Assembly (NCBI GenBank): GCA_027311485.1 | Contig: DAICYU010000037.1 | Span: forward strand, 1 to 14,959 | Length of the DNA stretch: 14,959 nucleotides | Origin: Acetobacteraceae bacterium | GTDB taxonomy: Bacteria > Pseudomonadota > Alphaproteobacteria > Acetobacterales > Acetobacteraceae | Direction of reading: 5' to 3' | Shown: piece by piece, positions 1 through 8,684 of the stretch | Position numbering within the stretch: the first letter of the stretch is position 1 | Layout: each line of letters starts with the position of its first letter | The notes under the pieces: model-generated | Told to the model about the DNA's origin: nothing | The model's database searches: none | The model's input: the letters and a program-made list of their open reading frames with translations, nothing else | Position numbers and translations under genes: made by a program

Positions 1-55
1 ACTCGGCTATAGCCCGACGCAGATCGACAGCTTCCGCGCCGCGCGGATCATTTGA
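1..55 (+). CDS. C-terminal end of a probable CaiB/BaiF family CoA-transferase (partial)
   Basis: Only the last 17 codons are inside the window; codon phase starts at base 2 and the stop TGA is at 53-55. The peptide reads LGYSPTQIDSFRAARII. This resembles the usual end of CaiB/BaiF (family III) CoA-transferases, where a 'GYS..EI..LR..GVI'-like segment closes the protein. These enzymes move CoA between carboxylic acids, typically in fatty-acid, carnitine or aromatic-acid catabolism. The stop lies 14 bases before the ATG of the next gene and that gene's ribosome site follows at once, so the two are probably co-transcribed. The call rests on a very short tail and could be wrong. Confidence 0.45.
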   Translation, partial: LGYSPTQIDSFRAARII

Positions 56-69
56 CAGGAGTGTTATCC

Positions 70-933
70 ATGAAACTCGGACGTCTTGGAATCTGGTATT
101 CGGCCGACAAACTATCCGGCCCGCAACAGGTGGCGGATTTCGTCAAGACCGTCGAACGTCTCGGCTACGATACGCTGTGGTACCCGGAATCCCGTGGCTT
201 TGAGTCGTTCACCATCGCCGGCTTCATGCTCTCGCAGAGCAAGACGTTGAAGATCGGCAGCTCGATCGCGTCGATCTATGCGCGCGATGCGTTCACCTCC
301 CGCCGCGGCATGATCAGCCTGAATGATCTGTATGGCGGGCGCTTCATCCTGGGCCTTGGCGTCAGCCACCCGCCGATGGTGCAGGGCATTCGCGGGCACA
401 CCTATGAAAAGCCCGTGCCGGCGATGCGGTCATACCTGAACGCGATCAAAAAAGATGAGTCCGGCGCCGCCGATTTCCCCCTCTGCGTCGCCGCGCTTGG
501 CCCCCTGATGCTGAAACTCGCCGGCGAAATGACCCAGGGTGCGGTGCCGTATAATACCACGCCGAAGCACACCGCCGAGGCGGCGAAAATCCTCGGCCCG
601 AACAAGTGGCTGGCGATCGAGCAGAAAGTTACAATCGAAACAGATCCCGCCAGGGCGCGGGCACTTGGGCGTGAGGAACTATCGCGCTACATGACGCTTG
701 ATAACTATCGGAACAACTGGTTGCGCATCGGCTTTACCGAGGCCGACCTGTCGAACGGCGGCTCCGACGCGTTCATTGACGCCATGGTGCTTTGGGGCAG
801 CCCGGAGAAGGTGAAGGAAGGCCTGCGCGCCCACTTTGCTGCCGGCGCAACCCATGTCGCCATCCAGCCGGTTCACGCCCAGGGTGATACCGCCGCCCGC
901 GACGCGATTCTGGATGCTTTGAAGGATACCTGA
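70..933 (+). CDS. LLM-class F420/flavin-dependent oxidoreductase
   Basis: A 287-residue luciferase-like monooxygenase-fold protein. The N-terminus (GRLGIWYS at 4-11), the LGYDTLWYPE segment at 31-40, GSSIASIYARD near 63-73 and GGRFILGLGVSH at 89-100 are typical of the TIM-barrel family that binds coenzyme F420 or FMN. The pattern recalls the 'probable F420-dependent oxidoreductase, MSMEG_4141' subfamily, but the cofactor cannot be told from sequence alone. The ATG at 70 is preferred because AGGAG at 57-61 lies eight bases upstream; an in-frame TTG at 52 lies before that site. The likely neighbour is a CoA-transferase, so a role in acyl or xenobiotic catabolism is possible but inferred. The substrate is unknown. 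Confidence 0.85.
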   Translation: MKLGRLGIWYSADKLSGPQQVADFVKTVERLGYDTLWYPESRGFESFTIAGFMLSQSKTLKIGSSIASIYARDAFTSRRGMISLNDLYGGRFILGLGVSHPPMVQGIRGHTYEKPVPAMRSYLNAIKKDESGAADFPLCVAALGPLMLKLAGEMTQGAVPYNTTPKHTAEAAKILGPNKWLAIEQKVTIETDPARARALGREELSRYMTLDNYRNNWLRIGFTEADLSNGGSDAFIDAMVLWGSPEKVKEGLRAHFAAGATHVAIQPVHAQGDTAARDAILDALKDT

Positions 934-959
934 TCCTCGGGGCACGACGTCCACCCCAG

Positions 960-996
960 GCCGGCGTTATGTGCCGGTCTCGCCGGGAAGATTTTT
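960..996 (+). terminator. Possible weak terminator after the oxidoreductase gene
   Basis: Three GCCGG-type blocks (960-965, 973-977, 982-987) can form short alternative stems. They are followed by a run of five T at 992-996. This sits 27 bases after the stop of the oxidoreductase gene and fits a weak Rho-independent terminator. The stems are only 4-6 base pairs. Confidence 0.35.
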
Positions 997-1013
997 GTGG
1001 AATGAACAACATC

Positions 1014-1033
1014 GCGCGCCCGTGAGGGCGCGC
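1014..1033. repeat. Perfect 8-bp GC inverted repeat with a GTGA loop
   Basis: Bases 1014-1021 pair perfectly with 1026-1033 around the tetraloop GTGA, which is of the GNRA type on the plus strand. No T-run follows on either strand, so it is not a standard terminator. It lies between the oxidoreductase gene and the toxin-antitoxin promoter. Its role is unknown; it could be a transcript-end stabiliser. Confidence 0.5.
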
Positions 1034-1102
1034 AGAGCCGTAATGCCCCTCCGCCGTCACCGCTGGGCAGTTGCCACTGCAGGCGCACGCCCGATGTCAG
1101 TA

Positions 1103-1131
1103 TTGCTGCCGGTACGACTTGGTAGTATAAG
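1103..1131 (+). promoter_or_regulatory. Probable sigma-70-type promoter of the parDE operon
   Basis: A TTGCTG box at 1103-1108 and a TATAAG box at 1126-1131 are separated by 17 bases, close to the TTGACA/TATAAT ideal. Transcription would start near 1138, just before the GGAGG ribosome site at 1139-1143, so the leader would be very short. ParD antitoxins usually repress their own promoter. I see no clean palindrome that would serve as operator. Confidence 0.45.
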
Positions 1132-1148
1132 GCTGGCCGGAGGTGGCA

Positions 1149-1403
1149 ATGACCGTCAAGACCTCGGTTTCGCTGACCGATGAACAGGATGCCTACGCCC
1201 GCGCCTTGGTGGTGACGGGGCGCTACGCCAGCGTCAGCGCTGTTCTCCAACGCGGGTTGGAAATGCTGCGGCGAGAGAATGAGATCCATGATGCAGAAAT
1301 CCAGGCGTTGCAAACACTGATCGATCGGCGGCGGGCCGGCGTGATCGTGCCCATGGAAGCCAGTGCCGAGGATTTCCTCGCGGCGGTGGAGCGCGAAAGC
1401 TAA
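1149..1403 (+). CDS. parD: ParD-family ribbon-helix-helix antitoxin
   Basis: An 84-residue protein. The N-terminal strand and helices (TVKTSVSLTDEQDAYARALVV at the start, then GRYASVSAVLQRGLEML at about 24-40) match the ribbon-helix-helix DNA-binding fold of ParD/CopG antitoxins. The acidic, probably flexible C-terminal part (about 47-84, ending EDFLAAVERES) would bind and neutralise the toxin. The ATG at 1149 follows GGAGG (1139-1143) by five bases; an in-frame GTG at 1143 overlaps that site and is less likely. The stop lies four bases before the toxin start, the standard antitoxin-first layout. The protein is expected to repress the operon and hold ParE inactive in the cytoplasm. Confidence 0.87.
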   Translation: MTVKTSVSLTDEQDAYARALVVTGRYASVSAVLQRGLEMLRRENEIHDAEIQALQTLIDRRRAGVIVPMEASAEDFLAAVERES

Positions 1404-1407
1404 GAAC

Positions 1408-1749
1408 GTGCGCCGTTATGCCGTTCGTCGCGCAGCATCTGTCACGCACGACCTATCCGCCATCCGGAAGCATTTGGTTAGGGCTTATCAGGAGTTCGGA
1501 GACACCCGGGCAACCGCGGTAGAGCGGGCGACCGGTCGAATCCGGGAAGCATTCGACTATATGCTGACGTTTGCCACTTATCCTCACCGCGGCACGATGC
1601 ATCCCGACCTGAAAGATGGCATCCGCCATGTGACGGATAAAAGCTTCGTCTATTACTTTGAAGTCGACGACAGCCAGGCCGAGGTTACAATTCTCGCGGT
1701 GTTTTTCAGCGGCCAGGACCATTTGCGGCAGATCGCGGAACGTCTTTGA
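1408..1749 (+). CDS. parE: ParE/RelE-superfamily toxin
   Basis: A 113-residue basic protein starting at GTG 1408, four bases after the antitoxin stop; this is the first in-frame start after that stop. Recognisable ParE-type parts are the helical N-terminus (VRRYAVRRAASVTHDLSAIRKHLV), the central LTFATYPHRGTMHPDLKDGIRHV and the strand pair SFVYYFEVDDSQAEVTILAVFFSGQDH. The conserved glycine-arginine and the closing strand GQDH fit the RelE/ParE fold. ParE proteins inhibit DNA gyrase; RelE relatives cut mRNA, and sequence alone does not choose between them. No strong ribosome site lies at a good distance (GGTGGAG ends about 17 bases upstream), so translation is probably coupled to parD. The frame is intact. 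Confidence 0.85.
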   Translation: MRRYAVRRAASVTHDLSAIRKHLVRAYQEFGDTRATAVERATGRIREAFDYMLTFATYPHRGTMHPDLKDGIRHVTDKSFVYYFEVDDSQAEVTILAVFFSGQDHLRQIAERL

Positions 1750-1750
1750 T

Positions 1751-1770
1751 GCCCCGTTGCACCCCGGGGC
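1751..1770 (+). terminator. Hairpin just after parE, possible weak terminator
   Basis: GCCCCG at 1751-1756 pairs with CGGGGC at 1765-1770 around an eight-base loop. The stem begins one base after the parE stop codon. No T-run follows, so Rho-independent termination is doubtful; it may instead protect the 3' end of the mRNA. Confidence 0.3.
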
Positions 1771-1900
1771 TGCAGATAACGCCACGGGCTCACTGGTGCT
1801 GAACCAACATCTATTAGGCCGTGATGGCTTGAGGGTCGTGAGAGACGTACGCGGCGCCCGTCGCGGGGATCCGCGATGTCACGCTCAGCCGCTTACGCTC

Positions 1901-2181
1901 GTGCCGGGCATGACCGGGCGAGCCTCTATGCCCGAATTATCAACAAGAACATAGGCAAACTGGAAGTCAGGCGGCTGCCCTGCCAGCCCTGCTGCCAAGC
2001 GTGAAACGCGGCTTGTCGCCACTCCAGACACGGCGTACCCCTGACCCTCGATGGAAAGCCATCTCCGCTCGGTATGAACGAAGGTGTCGGGGACATCACC
2101 GACCGGACGGGCCGACATAGTCCGGGGTGCGACCATAAGGCTGTCCCCCTTCAAGGAACCAAGAGACACCTTCGCGCGGAG
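1901..2181 (+). mobile_element. Probable group II intron 5' RNA fragment lacking its reverse transcriptase
   Basis: No gene is visible here, but the plus strand looks like structured intron RNA. GTGCCGGGCATGACCGGGCG at 1901-1920 resembles a group II 5' end (consensus GUGYG, so base 5 is off). The blocks GTGAAACGCGGCTTGTCG, GATGGAAAGCCATC and GGTATGAACGAAGGTGTC around 2001-2088 have the style of bacterial intron domains just upstream of the intron-encoded protein. CGAAGGTGTC (2079-2088) pairs perfectly with GACACCTTCG (2165-2174), enclosing a compact domain. No reverse transcriptase or maturase coding follows; the fragment ends at the stop codon of the minus-strand methyltransferase. Bases 1771-1900 just before it hold nothing I recognise. 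I recalled the intron blocks from memory and could not align them. Confidence 0.55.
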
Positions 2182-2988
2182 CTAACGTGTGGCCGTAATC
2201 ACGTAGGCCCTGATCCGGCCCGTAACTGGGCCGGAGCCGTATCGTGCCGCGATCGCTTCAGTGGCGACCTGGGTTGCCGCGGCCAGGGCCTCCGCACCCT
2301 GGGCCTCGATCTCGTTGCGCATCGGCGTGCCCTGGCAATATCCGATGGCCACCGAGAGCGCGTCGAGCGCCGTGCTCTCACGCGTGAGGTTTTCGACACT
2401 CGTCGTGCCGAACCCTGCGTTTCGGAGTTGCGCCTCCAGGGGCCCAGTGTCGGAGTGTCCGTGCGGCGTACGCGCCAGAAACATCGGCGGGTCATGCGGA
2501 TACAGCGCCGCGACTGCTTTCACCACAACATCCGCGAACTCGTTCTCCTCGATGCGGTCCCAGACGCTGAGCAGGAAACGCCCGCCCGGCTTGAGGACGC
2601 GCGCGGCCTCAGCGAAGGCGCGCGGCTTGTCCGAGAAGAACATCGCTCCGAACTGGCACACCACCACGTCGAACATGCTGTCGGGGAACGGCAGCATATG
2701 GGCATCCGCTTGCCGCCAACTGACCCGGCCGGACGGGAGTTGGCTCGCCGCATGGTCGAGCATTGGCTGGTTCAGGTCGGTTGCGACGATCTCAACGTCC
2801 TGGGGCAGGGCGGCCGCCAGTGTGCGCGTGACCACACCGGTTCCGGCGGCGGTTTCGAGCACGCGGCCATGTTGCAGGTCCGCCAGCCTGGCCGCCAGAT
2901 CATGCGCATACGGCGCGAAAATCATTGGCCCGAGGTATCGGTCGTACAAGGCGGGGATGGAGCCCCGGAAGACCTGATCGGTTTCCAC
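2182..2988 (-). CDS. Class I SAM-dependent methyltransferase
   Basis: A 268-residue Rossmann-fold methyltransferase of the UbiE/Methyltransf_11 type. Motif I is VLETAAGTGVVT at 43-54, the acidic residue ending strand 2 is D71, the FDVVVCQFGAMFF strand lies near 106-118, and the LKPGGRFLLSVWDR loop-strand is at 132-145. It should transfer a methyl group from S-adenosylmethionine to a small acceptor; the acceptor is unknown. The start is GTG at 2986-2988, with a purine-rich AGGAAGGA site about ten bases upstream. The gene stands alone on the minus strand. Its stop (2182-2184) touches the end of the intron-like fragment, so the last few residues (ITATR) may come from the junction. The length is normal for the family. 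Confidence 0.88.
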   Translation of the reverse strand: METDQVFRGSIPALYDRYLGPMIFAPYAHDLAARLADLQHGRVLETAAGTGVVTRTLAAALPQDVEIVATDLNQPMLDHAASQLPSGRVSWRQADAHMLPFPDSMFDVVVCQFGAMFFSDKPRAFAEAARVLKPGGRFLLSVWDRIEENEFADVVVKAVAALYPHDPPMFLARTPHGHSDTGPLEAQLRNAGFGTTSVENLTRESTALDALSVAIGYCQGTPMRNEIEAQGAEALAAATQVATEAIAARYGSGPVTGRIRAYVITATR

Positions 2989-3392
2989 GTTGACGGCTTC
3001 CTTCCTGTTGCGCCGCCTTGAACCTAAAACGAACTAAAAATGTGGCAGGTAAAAATAGCCGATGTGAGCGTCCGTGAAGGGGCTGATACTGGCAATTCAC
3101 AAGTTTGAGCGCCTGCCTCGACCTGCGGCTACTTCGGGTTCCTGCATCCCGCAGGCACAGCAACGGCCAGCCGCTCGGCCCTGCGCCGCTGGCTGGTCTT
3201 CGTCGTGTTCACCGACAGAGGCGATGAAGCTGAACGTCATCAGGCTCCGTGCCGCCAGCTCGGCGCCACGCCCTATGCTGTGACAGGCTCGGTTTCGTCA
3301 TCCAATCTCGGCCACGTGCCGCCTGCACATCCCCAATTGCAGGCGGCGTCGTTCGCCGGCGCCGAAAATCGGCTCCGTGCAAGTAGCGGCGG
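2989..3392. other. Non-coding gap between gcvP and the methyltransferase gene
   Basis: About 400 bases without an intact gene. The stretch 3015-3056 is relatively AT-rich and should hold the minus-strand methyltransferase promoter, but no convincing -35/-10 pair stands out. Near the gcvP end are two stem-loops. One is at 3361-3373 (GCCGA/TCGGC, three-base loop). The other is at 3386-3404 (GCGGCGG/CCGCCGC) and spans the gcvP stop codon. Neither has a T-run, so termination of the gcv operon is uncertain. A toxin-like remnant lies at 3163-3285. Confidence 0.5.
3163..3285 (+). pseudogene. Possible BrnT-like toxin remnant, frame-broken
   Basis: In one plus frame, bases 3163-3228 read SRSALRRWLVFVVFTDRGDE. 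This resembles the central strands of BrnT toxins, where a 'RLLVVVHTDRGD'-like segment is common. The next expected block, 'IRIISARRAT', appears only in the neighbouring frame as NVIRLRAASSAPR from about 3234. A small indel between the two blocks would explain this. No N-terminal 'FEWDP.KA..N..KHGV' block and no BrnA antitoxin are found on either side. The match is short, so chance similarity is a real alternative. Confidence 0.3.
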
Positions 3393-6245
<2,853 letters not shown>

Positions 6246-6248
6246 GGC

Positions 6249-6635
6249 TTACAGAGTCTCCAGAAATTCCTCGTAGGCGTCCTGGTCCATCAGCGCCTCG
6301 AACGCCTCGGTCTCATCGAGTTCGATGCGGAAGAACCAGCCCTCGCCCTCGGCGTCGCTGTTCACGATCGACGGGTCTTCAACGATCGTCTCGTTCACCT
6401 CGACGATCTTGCCGGCGAGCGGCGAATACACGTCGGACGCGGCCTTGACACTCTCGACCACGGCGCACGCTTCACCTTCCGCAACGGCACGCTCCAGTTC
6501 AGGGAGTTCGACGTGCACGAGGTCGCCAAGCTGCTCCTGGGCATGATCGGTGATGCCGACGGTGGCGATGTCGCCGTCCAGCGTCACCCATTCATGGTCT
6601 CTGGTGTATCGTTTATCGGCACTCTTGCTGGGCAT
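6249..6635 (-). CDS. gcvH: Glycine cleavage system H protein (lipoyl carrier)
   Basis: A 128-residue lipoyl-domain protein that shuttles the aminomethyl group from GcvP to GcvT and electrons to the L protein. RYTRDHEWVTLDGDIATVGIT at 9-29 starts the domain. The lipoylated lysine is K64 in VVESVKAASDVYSP, and the C-terminal GEGWFFRIEL segment is standard. ATG 6633-6635 is chosen because AAGGAA lies seven to nine bases before it; an in-frame TTG at 6651-6653 overlaps the gcvT stop and lies before the ribosome site. The gap to gcvT is 14 bases and to gcvP three bases, consistent with one transcript. Activity needs lipoate attachment by enzymes encoded elsewhere. Confidence 0.98.
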   Translation of the reverse strand: MPSKSADKRYTRDHEWVTLDGDIATVGITDHAQEQLGDLVHVELPELERAVAEGEACAVVESVKAASDVYSPLAGKIVEVNETIVEDPSIVNSDAEGEGWFFRIELDETEAFEALMDQDAYEEFLETL

Positions 6636-6649
6636 GGGGCGTTTCCTTT

Positions 6650-7837
6650 TCAACGCACGTATCGATGGGGAACAAAGGGCAGCGGCACGACGGTCGCTGG
6701 TATCGTCTTGCCGCGTACGATCAGGTTCAGCTTCGTGCCGTCATCGGCCAGGTCCTTGCGGACATAGCCCATGGCGATCGGCCCGTTGATCGACGGACCG
6801 AACCCGCCGGACGTCACCACCCCGGCCTCGGTGCCATCATCGGCCACGATGGTCGTCTGGGCCCGGGCCGGAGTCCGCCCGTCCGGCCGGATACCAACGC
6901 GCCGCCGTGGCACGCCATTGTCCAACTGGTCACGCATCGCCAGCCCGCCAGGGAAATCCCAGTCCATCTTGCGGCGCTTGCCAATGACCCAGGTCAAGCC
7001 GGCCTCAACCGGGCTGGTGAGCTCGTCGATATCGTTGCCATACAGGCACAGGCCGGCTTCCAGCCGCAGCGAATCGCGGGCGCCCAGGCCAATCGGCACC
7101 ACCGCCGCATCCTGCAGCATCCGGTCCGCCAAAGCCTCGGCCTGCGCCGCTGGAACCGAGATTTCGAACCCGTCCTCTCCGGTGTAGCCGGATCGCGACA
7201 CCAGGCAGTCGATCCCCGCCACGGCGAAACGGCCGACGCCCATGAACGGCAGCGCCGCGGCCTCGGCGGACAGGCCGGCCATGACCTGGGCTGCCGCCGG
7301 ACCTTGCAGCGCCAGCAAGGCGCGATCCTCCTGCACCTGCAGCGTTACGCCCGCTGGCAGATTTGCGGCGAGATGCGTGAAATCCGTCTCCTTGCGACTG
7401 GCGTTGACCACGATGAACAGCCGGTCAGCGTCCAGGCGGGCGACCATGAGGTCGTCGATGATGCCGCCGGCTTCGTTGGTCAGCAGCGTGTAGCGCTGGC
7501 GGTTCGGTTTCAGGCCGGCGATGTCGCCCGGCACCAGCCGCTCAAGCGCGGTCGCCACATCCGGCCCGGTGACCATCGCCTGGCCCATATGGGACACGTC
7601 GAACAGCCCGGCGGCAGCGCGCGTGTGCAGGTGCTCCGCCATGACGCCGCCACGGCAGCGGGTCGCCAGGTCGCCGCTCAGGTCATATTGAACCGGCATG
7701 GCGTAGCCCGCGAACGCGACCATGCGGGCGCCTAGGCGGCGATGCCAGGCATCCAGCGGCACGGTGTGCAGCGGGGCCGGCGTTGGGTCGTCGGGCAGTG
7801 CGTTCTGCGCCACAGGGCTCTCCGTGGTAAGGGCCAT
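6650..7837 (-). CDS. gcvT: Aminomethyltransferase, T protein of the glycine cleavage system
   Basis: A 395-residue T protein. It takes the aminomethyl group from GcvH, releases ammonia and makes 5,10-methylene-tetrahydrofolate. Family marks in order are LHTVPLDAWHRRLGARMVAFAGYAMPVQY near 23-51, FDVSHMGQ near 79-86, GGIIDDLMVARL near 123-134 (carrying the folate-site aspartate), SRSGYTGEDGFEISV near 215-229, and the C-terminal GVVTSGGFGPS and IAMGYV. The first 22 or so residues, rich in Ala and Pro, extend beyond the typical start; no closer in-frame start is evident, so ATG 7835-7837 is kept. It is the first gene of the operon, directly downstream of the glycine riboswitch, and no strong ribosome site precedes it except GGCGG beside the ATG. 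Confidence 0.97.
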   Translation of the reverse strand: MALTTESPVAQNALPDDPTPAPLHTVPLDAWHRRLGARMVAFAGYAMPVQYDLSGDLATRCRGGVMAEHLHTRAAAGLFDVSHMGQAMVTGPDVATALERLVPGDIAGLKPNRQRYTLLTNEAGGIIDDLMVARLDADRLFIVVNASRKETDFTHLAANLPAGVTLQVQEDRALLALQGPAAAQVMAGLSAEAAALPFMGVGRFAVAGIDCLVSRSGYTGEDGFEISVPAAQAEALADRMLQDAAVVPIGLGARDSLRLEAGLCLYGNDIDELTSPVEAGLTWVIGKRRKMDWDFPGGLAMRDQLDNGVPRRRVGIRPDGRTPARAQTTIVADDGTEAGVVTSGGFGPSINGPIAMGYVRKDLADDGTKLNLIVRGKTIPATVVPLPFVPHRYVR

Positions 7838-7858
7838 CCGCCGACGACATGTCGGTGG
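7838..7858 (-). promoter_or_regulatory. Hairpin beside the gcvT start codon, possible riboswitch expression platform
   Basis: In the minus-strand RNA, bases 7858-7851 can pair with 7845-7838 around a five-base loop, with one A-C mismatch among eight positions. The 3' arm ends in GGCGG immediately before the AUG, so folding would cover the only candidate ribosome-binding sequence. This fits translational control by the riboswitch upstream. The link to ligand binding is inferred. Confidence 0.4.
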
Positions 7859-7867
7859 AATTGACCC

Positions 7868-8047
7868 CCCTCTGTCACGGTACCTGAGAGATTCGGAGCC
7901 TTCGGCTCCTTACTCCGTCGGTGCGGGGCGCTGTGGACACGCCCCGGCTTTCCAGAGATCCCTTACCCATCGCGGTCCTGGGTGCCTGAGCGTTTCCGGG
8001 GGCCGGTTGCGCCTTCGGCGGCGGGCTTCACCCCGCACTCTCCCGCG
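7868..8047 (-). ncRNA. Tandem glycine riboswitch (two aptamers) upstream of gcvT
   Basis: The minus strand carries two glycine aptamers in a row. The first, about 8047-7971, opens with CGCGGGAGAG, contains GCCGCCGAAGGCGCAA and CGCTCAGGCACC, and closes with GGACCGCG, so its outer stem CGCGG/CCGCG pairs. The second, about 7958-7871, opens with CTCTGGAAAG, contains CACCGACGGAGTAAGG and CTCTCAGGTACC, and closes with GACAGAGG, so CTCTG/CAGAG pairs. The linker is roughly a dozen bases (GATGGGTAAGGGA). The CUCAGG-ACC core and purine-rich joints are hallmarks of the class. It should sense glycine and adjust expression of the glycine cleavage genes that follow; activation is the usual sense for gcv operons. 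A GATACA box at 8051-8056 could be the -10 element. Confidence 0.95.
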
Positions 8048-8108
8048 ACATGTATCTGGGACGGGATTGACCATGCCCTGTTTCGCGGGTGGATGCCAAG
8101 CGGTTTGA

Positions 8109-8681
8109 TCAGTCCGCGTAGCTGATTTCCCATGCCGGTGCGCCATTGCGCGGCGGTTCGCACATAATCGGGACGCCGTTGCGGGTCCGCACGTTCGGTT
8201 CGTGCCCCATCGCCCCGCGCAACGCCCGGAACAGCGCGCCGTGCGCGACCACCAGCACCATCGGCGGCCGCACCGTGCAGCGGTTGATCGCGGCAACCCC
8301 CCGGGTCGTCAGGGTGGCGAAGCTTTCCGCCCCCGACGGAGTCAGCGCCCCTTCCACCCAGGCGGCGAACCATTCCGACATCGGCTTGCCTTCCTGCACG
8401 CCGAACGACACCTCCCGCAGGCCCTCATCCACGTCGACCGGCAACCCAAGCTCCCGCGCGACGATGTCGGCGGTGTCCTTCGCCCGCGACAGCGGCGATG
8501 ACAGGATGCTCGTCACGCCGCGGTTGCGCAGCAGCAGCGCCGCCGACCTCGCCTGCGCCAAGCCGGTTTCGTTCAACGGGATATCGACATTGCCCTGCGA
8601 CAGGCCTTGCGCGTTCCAGTCGGTTTCACCGTGGCGCAGGAACCAGAAGGCGATCGGATTCAGCCGGTCCGCAGTCATCAT
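8109..8681 (-). CDS. Histidine phosphatase family protein (phosphoglycerate-mutase-like)
   Basis: A 190-residue protein of the histidine phosphatase superfamily, branch 1. The phospho-accepting histidine is H17 in FLRHGETDWN (14-23), and LSSPLSRAKDTA at 60-71 supplies a phosphate-contacting arginine. E90 lies in LREVSFG, and the second histidine is H147 in VVAHGALFRAL. Relatives include cofactor-dependent phosphoglycerate mutases, CobC-type phosphatases and broad-range phosphatases. The small size favours a phosphatase over a true mutase, and the substrate is unknown. The two consecutive ATG codons at 8676-8681 start three bases after the GST stop, so it is the second gene of a two-gene unit, probably translated by coupling. 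It ends just before the riboswitch leader. Confidence 0.88.
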   Translation of the reverse strand: MMTADRLNPIAFWFLRHGETDWNAQGLSQGNVDIPLNETGLAQARSAALLLRNRGVTSILSSPLSRAKDTADIVARELGLPVDVDEGLREVSFGVQEGKPMSEWFAAWVEGALTPSGAESFATLTTRGVAAINRCTVRPPMVLVVAHGALFRALRGAMGHEPNVRTRNGVPIMCEPPRNGAPAWEISYAD

Positions 8682-8684
8682 CGC

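Noticed and set aside
1014..1033. The perfect 8-bp hairpin as the terminator of the oxidoreductase gene
   Set aside because: It has no T-run after the stem on either strand; the T-run at 992-996 belongs to a different set of stems upstream.
873..1313. A 146-codon minus-strand open frame over the parD region
   Set aside because: It overlaps the end of the oxidoreductase gene, the TA promoter and parD, and shows no protein-like features.
1363..1407. An earlier start for the toxin, inside the antitoxin gene
   Set aside because: It would add 15 residues that overlap the parD coding end. The GTG at 1408 gives the normal ParE N-terminus and a four-base gap.
1885..2169. A 94-codon minus-strand open frame between parE and the methyltransferase
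   Set aside because: It runs antisense through the intron-like RNA. Such frames are often predicted wrongly as proteins opposite group II introns, and it has no domain or good ribosome site.
2074..3021. A 315-codon plus-strand open frame opposite the methyltransferase
   Set aside because: It has no recognisable domain and covers both the intron-like RNA and the methyltransferase, whose SAM motifs are clear on the other strand.
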